Assembly: GCF_031877795.1 (NCBI RefSeq)
Contig: NC_133954.1
Location: 8,337,256 to 8,401,255 of the forward strand
Direction: 5' to 3'
Origin: Strix aluco
Lineage: Eukaryota; Chordata; Aves; Strigiformes; Strigidae
DNA: 64,000 nucleotides
In this document: in pieces, positions 34,201 through 47,621 of the stretch
Position numbering within the stretch: position 1 is the first letter of the stretch
Layout of the letters: the number at the start of each line of letters is the position of its first letter
The notes under the pieces: model-generated
Databases searched by the model: none
Told to the model about the DNA's origin: nothing
The model's input: the letters and a program-made list of their open reading frames with translations, nothing else
Program-made: the position numbers and the translations under genes

Positions 34201-37200
34201 CAGGGCTGCCTGTGGCTCACAGGCCGCTCCACGGCCACCACTGGCTATTTTTGGCTTAAAGACACTCGCCCCGTGGTGGTGAGGGGCTGGGCTCACTCTC
34301 AGGGAAAGGTGATCCCTCGCTACGGAGCAGCACAGAGCTTGTGTGTGTGCGAACACACCTCTCCCAGTTTGGCTACAGTGGATGTGAGATGTCCCAGTCC
34401 CGCGACCTGGCAGCGGGGTCTGCAGGAGGGAAAACCCCGGTGCACCGCGTCCCTCTGCCTGGCTGGGTCGCAGCTCTCCAGAAAAAAAGACACAAGGGCC
34501 TGGGCAGAGCTCAGCCTTACCCCGGCACAGAGCTTGGGAGCAGCCGGAGCTGGTCTGGGCTCTCGGGCAGGCTCAGCCCCTGCGCTCAGACACGTCCTGC
34601 AGCTCGGCACGACCGCACAGCTCGGCTGCCTCCGCTAACCACCCTCCCTGACACAGCTTACCCAGCCAGGCTTGGAAACACCCAGCAGAACCACCAAAGA
34701 GACACCCTACGGAACACTCGGGGCCTCCTGGAGCGACACGGGAGCTCCAGAAGCTGATAACATTTAACAGGCAGCAACATTCAGCCTCAGGGTACAAGGG
34801 ATCTGTTTACAAAGCTGCAGTATCCCAGCTGCAAAAAGCGCTGCTGGCTGGTGGGGGGGTGGCTTTCTGTCCTGCGGATCGGGGAGCTGCCCACGTCCTG
34901 CTGTCCCTCCCGCCCCGTCGCAGAGCGGGACGCAGCCCACCTCCGGTGTTGGTGATGGTGACGGGCACGCCCTGGACTTGCACGCCGTTGATGTTGATGG
35001 TCTGCATGGCCTGCGCCGCGGCCGCCAGCTGAGCCGCGTTCAAGCTGATGATGCCTCCGGCGGGAGCGATCTTTGGCAGGGTGCGTTCCTTACGCGTGGC
35101 TGGTTTCTTGCTGCTGCTGCTGGTGCTGCTGCTGCCGCTCCCCGTGCCGGAGTTGCGGGACACGGGGCTGCTGCAAGAGGTCCCAGACGGAGCCACCGTC
35201 ATGGCTGGGGCTTCCTGGACCAGCACTGTCTGCAGCTCACCCGACGGCGTTTTGAAGTAGACCTGGTGGGAGGAGAGAAGAGGAATGAGACCAGCCGCTG
35301 CCACCGGGCACAGCCATCTCCACCGCGATGGTCACCCTCCCCACACAAGCCAGGAATCTGGGCCTGCGACGAGCCAAAGAGCAGAAGTTGCCCAAGCATC
35401 TGAAGTCCCTTTATGGGCCTCCTGAAGAAAGGTCCTGGCCTTGCACGGCTGCAAAGAGCTGCCTTGCAGCCTGGTTGCCAAAGGAAACACTAAAGAGAGT
35501 TCTAAAGCCCCACTGTCCCACTTCTCTCTGTCTCCCCAAAGCTTCTGAGCAGGCTGGCTCAGCCCAGCCCATGCTGGTGGCACAGCAGAGGTTTCAAGGC
35601 CACTGTAAAAGGAGGTGGCCAGCAAGAGAGACTTAATAAAGCCCTGCGGAGGGAACAGCTGCGCTCCCAACCCTCCTCAGACATCAGAGAATCCACACAA
35701 GCGATGCCTAAACTGGATGCCAAGTTGAGGATGTCTGGCAGCTCACAAAACCCTTCAGCTTTTTAAAGCCCGGGTGAGGGCTCAGAGGAGAAACAGGGCA
35801 GAGGGACCTCGGAGGAGGACGCAGGAGGCGGTACCTGGGTAGGAGCGGTTTCTGTCGTCTGGATCTGGAAGTTCTGGGAGGATTTTTGGGGGACGGTGGG
35901 GAGCGTGGCAGAGGCGGCCTGGACCACGCGCAGGGCCTGCTGCGGGATCTGCACCACCTGCGACTCCTGCTTGGGCTGCACCACCTGCACCTGCTGCACC
36001 ACGGCCGGCTGCCCAGAGCCGGGGCTCTGCACGATGAGCAGGTTGTTGCCCGCCTGGATGATGTTCTCCGCCGTGGTCTCTATCAACACCGTCTCCACCT
36101 GCTCGGCCACGGCCACGGCAGCAGGCTGGGCGGGTGACATGGCTTTCTTTCGAGTCTTTTTGCTGGGCTTTGAGGGGCTCTCTGCGAGGATCTGAGCCTG
36201 CGTGGCCGGCTCAGCGGCGTTCACCAGGTTATTGACGGGCAGGGTGAGAGTCACGTTGCTGCCACCGGCTAACTTGACCACGTTGCTCGCGCCCTGCACC
36301 GGCGAAGCTCCACCCTTCTGCGCCGGAGCCGGTTTGATGGGCACAGGCTTGTGAGAGGAAGAGGAAGGGGTGATGATGGCTTGATTTGTGCCTGGAATAA
36401 TCTGGATCTGGTTGGTGAGGTTGGGCTGGACCTGGATGGTCTGTCCCCCCGCAGCCTGGATCTGGGGCACCGTCTGGTACTGGATGTTGGTGGACGAGCG
36501 GGTCCCCTTGTTGATGACAGTTGGGTTCTGAATGGCAAAAACCAGTTGTCCCCCGGGGTAGGAGGTGCCGACCTGAGAGCCCTGGATCTGGAAGAGGTTC
36601 CCTTTCGACGACAGGATCCCAAAGCTGTTCTTACCGGAGCCCAGAGGGAGCGGAGCAGGTTTGATGGGGACGAGTTTGCGAGGCGTTGGCTGAGGAGGGG
36701 CAGGAGGAGTCACGGCGGCTTCCACGGCGGGGGGACCGATTTTGCTACATGTGGCTGCGAGAAGGGCCAGAGGAGACGGCTGCGAGTCCTGGGGAGCCAG
36801 GAAAGTTAGAGACAGGGGCTTGTGTCAAACATCTGGAGATCAGGTCAGCAAAGGAAAGGGTACACACTATCGAAAGTGAGCCCGTCCACGCCAACGAGAC
36901 ACCCCTTATTAAAGGAACTGCTTAATTACCCACACCACGTGTGCCTTTAGCTAACCCTCCTCACACTACTTTCAGCCATCAGGATGGCGACTGCCTTTTA
37001 ATCGTGGTGCCTGTGTTCTTACAATCTCTATAAAGCTGCAAATACCCTGCAAGTCTGCTGGTATTTACACCCATTACACACACCCTGGAGTGTCACAGGC
37101 AGCTTTAATTCCAAGACCACCCTGTGGTATCAGCTTCTAACGCGACCCAGAGGTCCTCAAGGAAAACACACCGCGGGGAGGAGAAACAACACTCCGGAAG

Positions 37201-37453
37201 AGTTGGTGTCGGGGCTGGGAACAAGTCCAGAGCGCAGCTCCCCAGCCTGTCCTGCTCCTCCTGACGCAGCAATGCCGGCTACAGCGCAGGCAGGAGGGGC
37301 TGAAGGACACAGCGATTGCTGTCCTGCACCCCAGAACTGTCCCTCCACCCCAGGGGGGAGCCAGGAGCCCGCCGATGCCCCCGTGCTCACCTGGGCAGTG
37401 GAGGCGGCCGGCTGCAGGTATTCACTGGGGCTGACGGCAGCAGTCGCAGCCAT
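31232..37453 (-). CDS. SP2: SP2 transcription factor
   Basis: An Sp/KLF zinc-finger factor that binds CpG-island promoters, in mammals often together with NF-Y. Coding exons, 5' to 3': 37391-37453 ([21 protein letters not shown] less the last residue), 35835-36788 (Gln/Thr-rich activation region, with NANIQYQ-like SSTNIQYQ and [10 protein letters not shown]-like [18 protein letters not shown]), 34941-35262, 32743-32917 (Btd box [12 protein letters not shown]), 32468-32661 (fingers 1 and 2, [12 protein letters not shown] and [12 protein letters not shown]) and 31232-31332 (finger 3, [10 protein letters not shown], ending HLVTKNL). All phases agree, giving 602 aa against 613 in human. The start is at MAATAAV; mammals add MSDPQTS before it, and the frame 5' of this ATG in the exon is open, so an upstream start in another exon is possible. 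No frameshift is seen. Confidence 0.96.
31400..32123 (-). mobile_element. CR1 LINE, longest copy in the window, in the last SP2 intron
   Basis: The reverse complement of a CR1 3' region: it opens ATCACAGACTCATCTGGGTT, runs through the CTGGGCAGCCCATTCCAACG block and continues 5' to GACTGGCAGCTCTCC. About 720 bases are present and the 5' part is missing. It is in sense with SP2 and lies between the exons for finger 2 and finger 3. Confidence 0.93.
33189..33333. repeat. 145-bp imperfect palindrome, MITE-like, in an SP2 intron
   Basis: The left end is GGTAAGTCCCTTTTTTCTGA and the right end is its near reverse complement, ending TGGGACTTACC. Arms of about 55 bases match at most positions (TTTCAAAGTTT against AAACTTTGAAA) around a GC-richer centre near 33245-33265. 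It is AT-rich inside GC-rich DNA. Terminal inverted repeats with a short non-coding body fit a non-autonomous DNA transposon. I could not see a clear target-site duplication, so a hairpin RNA or an old palindrome remains possible. Confidence 0.6.
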
Positions 37454-37466
37454 GCTGCCTCTTGAT

Positions 37467-40400
37467 CTGCGAGGAGGAAGCAGAGAGATGAAGGAGTAAG
37501 ACCAGCAGCCAGAGCTGAGACGGCAGCTCCTCGGAGCGCCCAGCCCGAGGCCCCAATGCCCAAGAGCCTCTCCCGGTGTCTCCCTGCATCGTCCCCAACG
37601 TCACACCTCACCCACACGCCTTCAGCGGAGCAGGGGGGTTACTGAGGGGCTAGAGAAATCTCACCACCTCATCACCTTCTCCCCGCACTTTCCTTTGAGC
37701 TTTGTTTGCCACCAAAGGGAGATGCCAATTACGGTGAGCAACCGGCTGCAGCCCTTGCTCATCTGCCTGCACCCCAGCACAGCCCTGACCCGCAGCTACG
37801 GCCCCCCCCGGGCTGACAGAGACCGTCGCAGCCCTGCTGAGCCCCCCACTTCAACGCGGAGGCGAGAGCCTGGCGAGCGAACGGCTTCCCCGTTCCCAGC
37901 TCATGCCGTCTCCCCGAGATGTTTTTCTAACTTGTTTTTCTAACTTCGGGAATCAAAAAGGACAGAGTTTTGGTACAGAATGGTGTTTTTGAAGGCTGGA
38001 AAAACATTGTTTCAATTATTTTGGTATGTTGTCGGTGCCGAGTGTTTGTAAGTCGTTATGTAATTAAAAGGTCATTTCAGGGAATAAAAAAGCTGCTGGT
38101 GCTGGCTGGCAGCGGGACCTCGGGAGGCTGAGAAAAGCTGTCGGCGAGCGCGGAGAAGAGCGCGGCAGCAGGCGGCACACGAAGGAGAGGAGGTGCCCAC
38201 GGGAGCCAGGGCCAGCGAGCCTACGGCGGTTAAATAAACGGGATCTGTGCGCCGGGGAGAGGCGAGGGGTGAAGTTACGGCGGAGGAGCCGGTCGCTCGA
38301 GGGCCTCGGCAGGCGCAGGCGGGCAGGGAGGGCGCAGGGCGAGCGGCCGCGGCTCCTCCGATGGCACGGTGGGAGCGTGGGATGAGGCAGGGCCCCCCCG
38401 CCCCGAGGGGCAGCTGTGAGGATGGGGGAGATTCACCGCCCCTGTGGCTTCGCTGCCTTCCTCTCTCAACACTCGCCTCGGGAGTTTGGCAACTCTGACA
38501 CTCAGCACTTCTGCCCAGAATGCCGCAGAGCGATAACACCGAGGCTGAGGCTGCTCTTGCCACAGGGGCAGCTACAACAGTTTCTTTTTAAAGGTTTAAG
38601 ACAGCAAAGCCAGGGAAAGAGACTCCTAAACCCTCACAATTTGCTAAATCTTTTGTTCTGGACTAGAAAGACATTTCATCCTCAACACTTCCTTTGGCAA
38701 ATTCTCCAGTCACCCCCATCCAGCAATCGCTGTATGGCTCAATAGCTTGATAATATTTGCCTAGATAAGGTGCCAGGGAGAACTTGTCTGAGCTCGAATG
38801 CTCTTTATTACCGCTGCTGACAACGTCCTGACTTCAAACGGGGAATTACGGCCATCTGAGGAATACAGATGCTAGGGGTTTACTCAAGGCGTCTCTGACA
38901 GGCAGCCCCAGCGCAGGCGAGCCGACGGGAAGCCAGCGCTGTGGCATTTAGAGATGCTCGGATGGCAGGAGCGATGGGAAATGTTGGCAGAGGATGAGTA
39001 GCAGGATGAAGATACAAAGTCCTGGATGGCTTATAGCAGATCGTACCAGCCAGAAGTTGACTGTTGTGTAAGCACAGCGAGTGGCTTTTTGCTGCTTACA
39101 GGGACCGGGCAAGAACCGTGTCCCAGGACTGCGGCAGAGCGCTGGGCTCCGCTCGGCGAAGTGAAGATCTGCCACAGGCAGAGTCACCGTTTAACAACCT
39201 CACACCCCTGCCCAGGGGAGCTGCGGGAGATCCAGGGGAGGACGAGGGACTACACGGGTGGGGAAAACCAGGCGTGGGTTTTGTTTCAACGGCAGCAAAT
39301 GCCGTGCTCCGCGGCCCAGCAAAGGCTCAGCAGCGTCGGAGGAAAGAGGCATCAGCACAGGCTGGCTGAGGGCGACGGGGCCAGCACCCAACCGCAGGGA
39401 GGGTGAACTTGACCTTGCTTGAAGCAGCATCCGCTGCCAGCACATGGCTGCAGAGCCCCAGGCAAAAGGCACGTCTGCAGTGGGAAAATAAGGGGGTTCT
39501 TTTGGTTTTGAAATTGTCAGCTAGCAGGGACGGCGCAGGAGGCGTATGTGTTGCTGCCCGATGCAAGGGCCGCTCGTCACATCTTACTACAGCTTAAGGC
39601 TGGGAGAAAAATCCTCCAGGTAATTGAGATGCAGGCAACACTCACATAAAACCAGAGGTGAAGGCCCTCAGCTCCCCCTGCACCCCTCGGCTGTCCCACG
39701 CGGCACGGACTCAGACAGACGTCTCCTCCCTGGGAGGGCGAAGCCTTTCGCCAAACAAAAACCCACTAAGAAATCGAGCGATCGGGCCCCGGGCCAAGTC
39801 ACCAAGGAGCTGGCTTCCCAAAGACAGGCAGCTCGCCCCTCGCCAGCACAGGCTCCACGGCTCCTCTCGAGGCACCACGGAGGCTCTTTCAGAGCCCTGC
39901 TGCGACCGAGCGCATAAATCCCCGGGAAGAGTCAGGTCAGAGTCCCAGGCGCCTGGAATGGCATCGCATGGAAATAACTCGCCCCGTTCCTTAGCGAAGG
40001 GCATCCATTCCCTTGAAGCCACTCGCTGTGGCAACCTCCCGGAGACGAAAGCATCAGACGCTCGCACCCAGCAAGCTGGCCTGTGATAAAAGGACGCTTT
40101 CTTCCCAGAAAGCCAGGAGCTTGTACGGCTGCCCGAGTTCAATGGCTGCACCCTCCCTTTCAGCAGAATTAGGGCACTGCTGAGGATTAACAGCCCTGAC
40201 TACAAATAAGAGCAATGCTGAGCTGGCCAGAGAGAGAGACACATACCAGGAGAGATCCCATTAGCCCGAACAAATAAATAAGGATAATGACTGGGGGAGA
40301 AGCTCTGGGTCGCTGCAGTTGCGGTGTAATCCCTCCACGAGTTTCTCACTTGTACAATTCACCTCTGAGTCCAGCAGTGACAGTTTCACATCCTGAGGGT

Positions 40401-43200
40401 GTAACATGGTATAAACCTACTCAGAGCACAGTGAAAACGAGCGGGTACCAGAGCACACGGCTTCACTCTCCACGTGTTTGCCCAGGACAGAACGGGGAGA
40501 GGGACAGTCAGTGCCAATGTTTCTGGATCCGCCTTGGGGGCTACAGACCCTCCTGAGAAGCAGGAGCTCCCCTGCAGCACCCTGGCACAGACACGCGCCC
40601 TGAAACCATCGCCCGCTCTGCGTTACACACTTATTCACACCCCACAAAGAATTTGCTGAGTAGTTCAGGTCCAGTTTGTCCTTCTGTAAACCCCCAGCCA
40701 AGCCTCAAGTGGAAGAGGACTTTCCCTTAAGGCAACTAAAGGGCACTGATTCATAAAATTCATTTTTTTCTGGCCACCTCCTCTTCCTCAGCTTGTCACA
40801 AGTGCAGTTTTGTATGGAAACCATCTCCCTGCAGACTGGAAACAACAGCTTCCTCACCCTTTCCCCGCCTTCACTCCTGTAAAAGGAGAAAGGAACTGAA
40901 AACTCTGTGATTTGTGGCTCAAGAACCTTTTCCTTTATTCAGTTCCTCAAACCAGGACTCATTCCTGCCCCGGGACACAGGAACCAAGCGCCTCACGTCC
41001 TGACCAACTGTCCAGATACCCTGAGGTCTGCCTGACAGCGCTTCGAGGAGCTCTCAGAGCCCGTCGTGAGCTCACAGCACACGGAAAAAAAAAGTCCACA
41101 GGACTCAAGTGATGGAGCTGTAGGAAGAGAAAACTTACCAACCGCGCCAGCCCATGAGACCCCATGTCCAGCCGGAGGAAACGCCTGCTAGCAGCCAGCT
41201 GGACCGCTCACACCAGCACGATTGGTAGGTTTGCTCAGAGGCGGCTCCTTCGCTTCTCCCAAGAATTTATTTACTTTGGAAACTGTGCCATTATCTTCAA
41301 TATTCTACAAGAGATATAAAGGGGAGAAATGGGGTTTTTTTCCTTCCTAACCAGGAACAAGCCCTTCTCCTCGGGGAGCTGCCAGGCAGTTCTCCGCGGG
41401 ATTTACGGCTCCCAGCTCAGCGGAGGAGCCCAGGACAGAGGCAAACGCTGATGAGAAGGTACTTGCCAGTCCTCAGAGCCACAACCAACGGCCCGTCCTG
41501 CAGCTCGAGCAGCGCAGGCACTTCTACACAGCTACAAAATTCCCTTTTGGGGGGAGTCTGGAAAGGTTTTGTATATTTTGGAGCACGATTTCAAGCCCTA
41601 TCACCACGATATCCTTGTTACCTTCTCATAGCTCCCCTCTGAGAGAGGAAACACCACAGCAATTTACAGACTGGGCACAAGCCAGCAGTCCAGGTATTCC
41701 AGTTGCAAAGGAGTCTCTGCTCCCCAAAATACTCCTCCCATCCCCCTGATGGATCTGCTTTTGGGGGCACAGGGAGGGGGAACATGATCCTAACTTTCAG
41801 CACTCGATTTAAGCCAATTAACACACCTGATCTAAGTTACCACGGTTTTATTAGCACCTTGAGCATGAAGGTGAACCAAGAGTCCCCCTAAAATCCATGA
41901 AAGACCTTGGCAACTGCAAAAAAAACTGCTCAGGATTATGAAGCTAAGCACAGTCATGGGGGAAAAAAACACGCCGATGGTAGCAGCCCCGTATGTTTGT
42001 CATGGCCATCAGCAAGTATTCAAAGTCGGGCATAAAGGAGCTCAAACACCTGCGTATTTACATATTAAAAGCAGGAAATCAAACAATGTCTTAGAATAAA
42101 CTGGCCAGGATTTCTGTTGCTGCTGTTGTTGTTGTTTTAACTCCTGGTCTGACTCTGTGACAGCGCAGGCCTTACAGTCACTTGCCAACACCAGAGTTTG
42201 TTTTCTCCTTCCTTGATGCTGGGGGGAAATTCCCTGGCACTTTGGCTGCGTTTAAGAAGGAGTAAGAGGAGAAGCAGCTGAAATAAAGCGAGCCGAGGGC
42301 CGCGCTGCCGAGGATGCTCTGCGGAAGGGCCGGCCCCGGCGAGGAGGGAGCAGCTCCTCGCTCTGCACATACAAAGAAGGTTTTGAGGTGCGGGAGCAAG
42401 CGGGTTGTGGGGCTCCCTCGAGCGGCAGCTCCCCCAGAGCAGTAACAGGCCCCGGTGGAAACTTCCAGCAGCATCAACGTGGCTCCCTGAGCGGCCGAGA
42501 TCCTGTTGCGCTGCACATCCCCAATGACCAGGGATAACCACCGCGGTCCTCACCTCCCTGCTGCACCTCCAGCCCCGGGGGGCTCCCCCAGCTCTGCCCT
42601 GCAGCCCCCGGTACCGGGAACAACCCTGAATCGCTCTCCACGTCCCAGGGGCCAGAATGGGATGGGTTTGAAACGCCCTTCCCCACACAGCCCCCCCAGA
42701 CACACAGCAGCACCCCCCAGCCTCACGCATCCCTCCCCTCAAAATTGGGGAGGGTTCTCACACAGCGCCCCCCCACGCGTGGGGGCTCCCAGACCTGGGC
42801 ACTCCCTGCGCCCCCTCCCCGCGACTCGGGCAGCCCAGCACGGACACCCCCATTCCCAAGGACCCCCCGCAGCTGCCCGGGCACCCCCGGCAGGGTCGCC
42901 CCGCACCGACACACCTCCGCCCCCCAAGCCGGGCGGCCCCGGGGGACCCCCAGCACAGCCCGGGTCCCCCCCGCCACGTACAGGGGCACCCCCCGAACAC
43001 GGCCCAGCCCCCCCCCCAGCCGCGAGGCCGCCCCACCCAGCCCCTCCCGGCGGCGGCAGCGGTCCCCGGGGAGGCGGGCTGAGATGGCGAGCCCGCCTCC
43101 GACCGGGCCCCGGCCCCGGAAGCGCCGCCCGCCCGCCCGGCGCTCGGGGAGGGCGGGCCGGGGGAGGCCGCACGCCCCTTCCGGGCCCAGCGCCACTGGC
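37467..43200 (-). other. SP2 5' intron(s)
   Basis: About 5.7 kb between the first coding exon and the CpG island. It is AT-richer than the rest of the window and largely free of homopolymers. I see no coding match on either strand. One or more noncoding SP2 exons may lie inside (for example the CpG-rich patch near 38110-38410), but I cannot prove one. Confidence 0.55.
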
Positions 43201-43800
43201 GCTGCCGCCCCCCGCCCCGCCGCCCTCCGCTCCATCGCGCCCGCCCCCGCCGCGGGCCCGCACAGACCGGCCGGAGCGGTGGTGGCGGCGGCGGCTCCGA
43301 CCCCCTCACGGCGCCATCTTCCTCCTCCGGGGCCGCCCGGGCACCGCCCTAGGTGACCCGCCCCCTCGGCGGCCTCTTGACCAATCCCCACCCGGCTTGC
43401 TGTTGCTCTGGCCAACAGACGGCGAGATGCTTTACCGTCGGCCAATCCACCGCGATTTACGGCTTGATGGGCATCACCGCCGAGCAATAGGACCCGTGAT
43501 GGAGTGGCAGCTCCGCCAATGGGCGCGGACCTCTGAGGTGACGGACGGAAGCGGAGACCCAATGGGAGGGCAGATCTCTGATTGACAGCGAGGCTGGCTA
43601 ATGGGAGCAAGCTCAGCCCGTCGCCCTCCAGTGATTGATTGACAAGCCTTCGAGGCGGAGGAGGTGGACTTCCTCGTAGGCGGGAGCTACCCAAAATCCG
43701 CCTCTCGGTTGGTCGCAGCCATTTTGATTGACATGCAGAGGAAGCAATGGGAGACGGGAGGCAGCCGAACTCCGCTTTTGATTGGCCGCGCGCTTGGGGT
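43050..43800. promoter_or_regulatory. SP2 CpG-island promoter
   Basis: A CpG island with CGCCATCTT (YY1-like) near 43312 and CCAAT at 43381, 43442, 43516 and 43559, with ATTGG at 43781. A TGATTGATTGAC element lies near 43632. It is placed 5' of SP2 (minus) and divergent from SP6. Confidence 0.65.
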
Positions 43801-45769
43801 CTGAAACGTTGAAGCCTGATGACGGCAGCGGGGTCCCCGCGGGGGCGGGGAGTCCCGGGGATCCCCGGGGGGTCCCGGGCCCCGCAGACCCCGGCCCGTC
43901 CCCTCTTAGGAGCCCCCCGGGGGCGGGACCCTCCCTCCTCCGCGGTGCCCCCGGGGAGTCCCTGGTGCTGCCACCCCCCCAAGCCGTGGTTGAGCCCAGG
44001 CGGAGCCGCCCCCCCCCCCCCCCCGCCCTACAAATGGGGAAACTGAGGCACCGGAGCGGGGGGGGGGCCCTGCCTGGCGCCCATCACCGTCCCCTCCGGG
44101 CTCCCCAAAGCAGGTGGCGGGAGGCAGATCCCCCACCACCACCACCACCCGGTGTGGGGGGCAGCGGGGGGGGGAAAAAACCCGAGGGGGGGACACCCCA
44201 AACCTGGTGGCGCCCAGCCCCACTGCTCCTGGAGGACTCCACCTCCCCCAGCGGTGGGGGTACCCGGGGGGTTTGGGGTCCCCCGTCTCCCTGCAGGGGT
44301 TGGGGTGCCTGGAAGGTGCCCAGTGGGGTCAGGGTGCCCCATCTCCCTCCAGGGATCGGGGTACTCAGAGGGGTCCGCAGTCACAGAGTTTGGGGTGCTG
44401 GGCGGGGGGTGTCAGGGTGCTTGGAGCGAGTTGGGGTGCAGAGTGGGCAGCTGCCACCCCCACATCACTCCCCACCCCAGACCCACGCAGCTGAGGGGCC
44501 ACTGTGACTGGGAACCCCGCATGCTGCGGGGGGGTCCCCAGTGGTTCCTCTCCCCCACCCCCCCGACCCCGCCATGCCAGGCCTGCCAGGGCCCCGGGGG
44601 TGCCCAGCTGGCTCCAGCCCCCACGGGACCAGCACCTCCCACTGGAGCCAAATAATTGCTCGGTGCTTTGTTGTGCAGTGTCTATGGCCCCGGGGCCTTC
44701 ATTTGTGGGAACTTGCTGTGGCGAGTGCCTCCCTTTTAATTACCTCCCCTCCTCATGCTCCTGCTTACTCACCGCCTGGCACCGGCGCCTCCGACCCCCA
44801 CCTCAGCCCCCGGTCCCCCCCGCCCCGAACGCCTTGGTGTGGGGGTCCCGGTGGCCCATCTTGGGGCGTCGGGACGGATGAAGCAGCCCCCGTGCGCTTG
44901 TATCCTCGTCCCGCCGCCGTGGGGTGAAGGCTGGCGGGAGCCCGGCTCCCAGCGTGGCAGGTGGAAGGGGAGGGTTGGGGCTGGGTGCCCGGCGGGGTCC
45001 CCTGGGTGGGGGCCGCCCACAGCCGCCCCCGGGACCCAACTCCGGCCAAGCTCGTAAACGCTGCGGGAGGCACCGCAGCCACCGACGCTCCCAACGCCGC
45101 GCCGGCGTCGTCCTCCGCGTGCCGGGGGCACGGGGACGCGCACGTGGAGGACGCGGCTACGCCGTGGCGCTGCCTGGCCCGTACCCCATTTCTGACCTCA
45201 CACCCCGTGAATGGGACCCCACAGCCCAGCACTGTAGGGGGACACCGTGGGGTCCCCATCTGGCATTGCCACCCTCCCGGGAGGGGACCCCAGCACAGGG
45301 GTCCCCATGGGTTCAACCCGGAGCAGGCTGCACCCCAACCGTGCTGGGGTGAGGGAGGGGAGTGGGGCCACCCCCGTGGGGGGACCCTGGGCAGCTGGTG
45401 GTTGGAGGGAGGCAGCCGGTGCCCAAGGGCCACCGCCTGGCCCGGTGCCCGTGTGGCCTCGGCTCTGCTCCCGGCGTTCCCGCCCCGGCTGCCGGGACAA
45501 GTCCCAGCCTGCCGCTCCCTGCCTCAGTTTCCCCAGGCGGGCAGTGACGCCGGCTCTCGGCTGTGAGCCCGGCGCGGACGCGAGCGCGGGCACGATCGCT
45601 GTCATCGTCCCTGGGAAAGGGCCGTCCCCACGGCTCCGACTGTACCACCTCCATGCAGTGAGGTGGGGATGGGGACAAGGGGCTGCGCAGCAAGAGAGGG
45701 CACAGGGACACAGGTTGGCACAGCAAGGCTGGGACGGGGGACACAGGGACGAGGGTCTGTGCAGCGAGA

Positions 45770-45965
45770 GAGGGGACAGGGACATGGGGTTGGTACAGCA
45801 AGGCTGGGACGGGGACATGGGGGTAGGGGACATGGGGACACAAGGACACTGGGGACACGGGGACACAGGGACACAAGGACATGGGGGTATGGGACACAGG
45901 GACACAAGAACACTGGGGACATGGGGACACAGGGACACAAGGACATGGGGACACAGGTTCACGCA
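45770..45965. repeat. GGGGACACA minisatellite
   Basis: Short units of GGGGACACAGGGACACAAGG and GACATGGGG type recur across about 190 bases. Confidence 0.8.
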
Positions 45966-46539
45966 GCGAGGCAGGGACCCCCGCAGAGCCAGGCTGCACC
46001 AGGAGGACCCAGAGGACCTGGAGCTGTGTCACGGGGCGAGGGCACGCCATCCCCCGCGGTCCCCATGCCTGCAGTCCCTGTCCCCAAGCCCCCTGCCACC
46101 CACCCCATGCCCCGTGCCAGCGGGATGTGCCCCGGCGTGGGAAGAGCACCCAAGCCCACGCTCAATTACCGCAATTACGGCACCTCCTCAGCCGCCAGCC
46201 CGTCCCCGTCCCTGTCCCCGCGCCCAGCCGAGGTCATTAACCATTCCTGATTGTTTTTTCAGAGAATTAGAAAGTGGTTTTGCGGAGGCTCTTCCCGGGG
46301 TGCAGCGAGCAAGGGGGGACGGTGCTGTCACCGCTGTCCAGGGCCTGGTGTCCACCCTTTGGTCCCACAGAGAACGGAGCTGCTCCACGCCTCTTCTGAG
46401 CCCCGTGGGGCCACTGGTGATGGGGACAGGCTGGCGTGGGGCCCCGTGGGCTGGGGGGTGGCTGGGTGCTCCCCAACAACCCCAACCCCAAGGGAGTCCC
46501 AGCACAGCCCCGCGCCGGGGGGAGGTGGCAGTGGCACGA

Positions 46540-47290
46540 CTGGGTGGCCCCTGTCCCTGGTGTGGTTGTGTGGCCCTGTCCCCTGTGGCAGCCACGTATC
46601 CCTGTCCCCAGCGTGGCCATGTGTCCCCAGCCCTGGTTGAGCACCGTGTCCCCGTCCCCAGTGCAGCCGTGTGTCCCATCTCTGGTGCAGTACAGTGTCC
46701 CTGTCCCCAGCGCAGCCATGTGTCCTGTCCTCGAGGCAGCTGCGTGTCCCATCCCTGGCGCAGCTGTGTGTCCTTGTCTCCAGCGTCCCCATCCCTGGTG
46801 CAGCCGTGTGTCCCCATCTCCACTGTCCCCATCGCCAGTGTCCCTGTCTCCAGTGTCCCCACCCCCGGCGCAGCCGTGTGTCCCCATCTCCAGTGTCACT
46901 ATCGCCAGTGTCCCCATCTCCACTGTCCCAATCCCTAGTGCAGTCAAGTGTCCCCATCTCCAGTGTCCCCATACTCAGAGCAGCTATGGGTCCTTGTCTC
47001 CACTGTCCCCATCCCCGGCGCAGCCGTGTGTCCCCATCTCCAGTGTCCCCATCCCTGGCGCAGCCGTGTGTCCCCATCTCCAGTGTCCCCATCCCCGGCG
47101 CAGCCGTGTGTCCCCATCTCCAGTGTCCCCATCCCCAGCGCAGCCGTGTGTCCCCATCTCCAGTGTCCCCACCCCCGGCACAGCCGTGTGTCCCCATCTC
47201 CACTGTCCCCATCCCCAGTGTCCCCATCCCCAGCGCAGCCATGTGTCCCTGTCCCCGCTGCACCCACACATCCCCATCCCCGGTACGCGA
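46540..47290. repeat. minisatellite, 40-bp unit
   Basis: The unit is built of CAGCCGTGTGTCCCCATCTC and CAGTGTCCCCATCCCCGGCG. The copies are very regular between about 47020 and 47180 and more degenerate toward 46540. Confidence 0.9.
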
Positions 47291-47621
47291 TGCCGGGTGC
47301 TTCCCACCTCCGTGCCAGGCAGGTTTCCCCACACTGTGACTGACAGCCGGGCCGGTCGGGCACAGATAGGCAGGGAGATTACATGAGACTAATTAAAACC
47401 CTTATTTAAAACTACACCGAGCCGGCAGCTCCGTCGCTACGTCGCAGAGGTCGAGTCCCGACAGTAATTCCTGCTCCTGGTGAGAAACGTTCCCTCGGGG
47501 CACGCCGTGACCTGGCACGGCACCGCGGGCAGGGGAAGCCTGTCGCGATAATCCCGAGAGATATCTCTGCCAGGCAGGCGGGTGCCCTGCCTTCAGCTTG
47601 TCCCCCCGGGGACCAGGCAGA

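Noticed and set aside
43631-43645. TGATTGATTGAC in the SP2 promoter as a HOX/PBX control element
   Set aside because: A single short motif in a promoter that already has many ATTG/CCAAT boxes; not enough to claim HOX control.
45247-47386. Long Cys/His/Pro-rich frames (e.g. 563 codons) resembling a repetitive protein
   Set aside because: The periodicity equals the DNA repeat period, and both strands give similar frames. No start context or exon structure.
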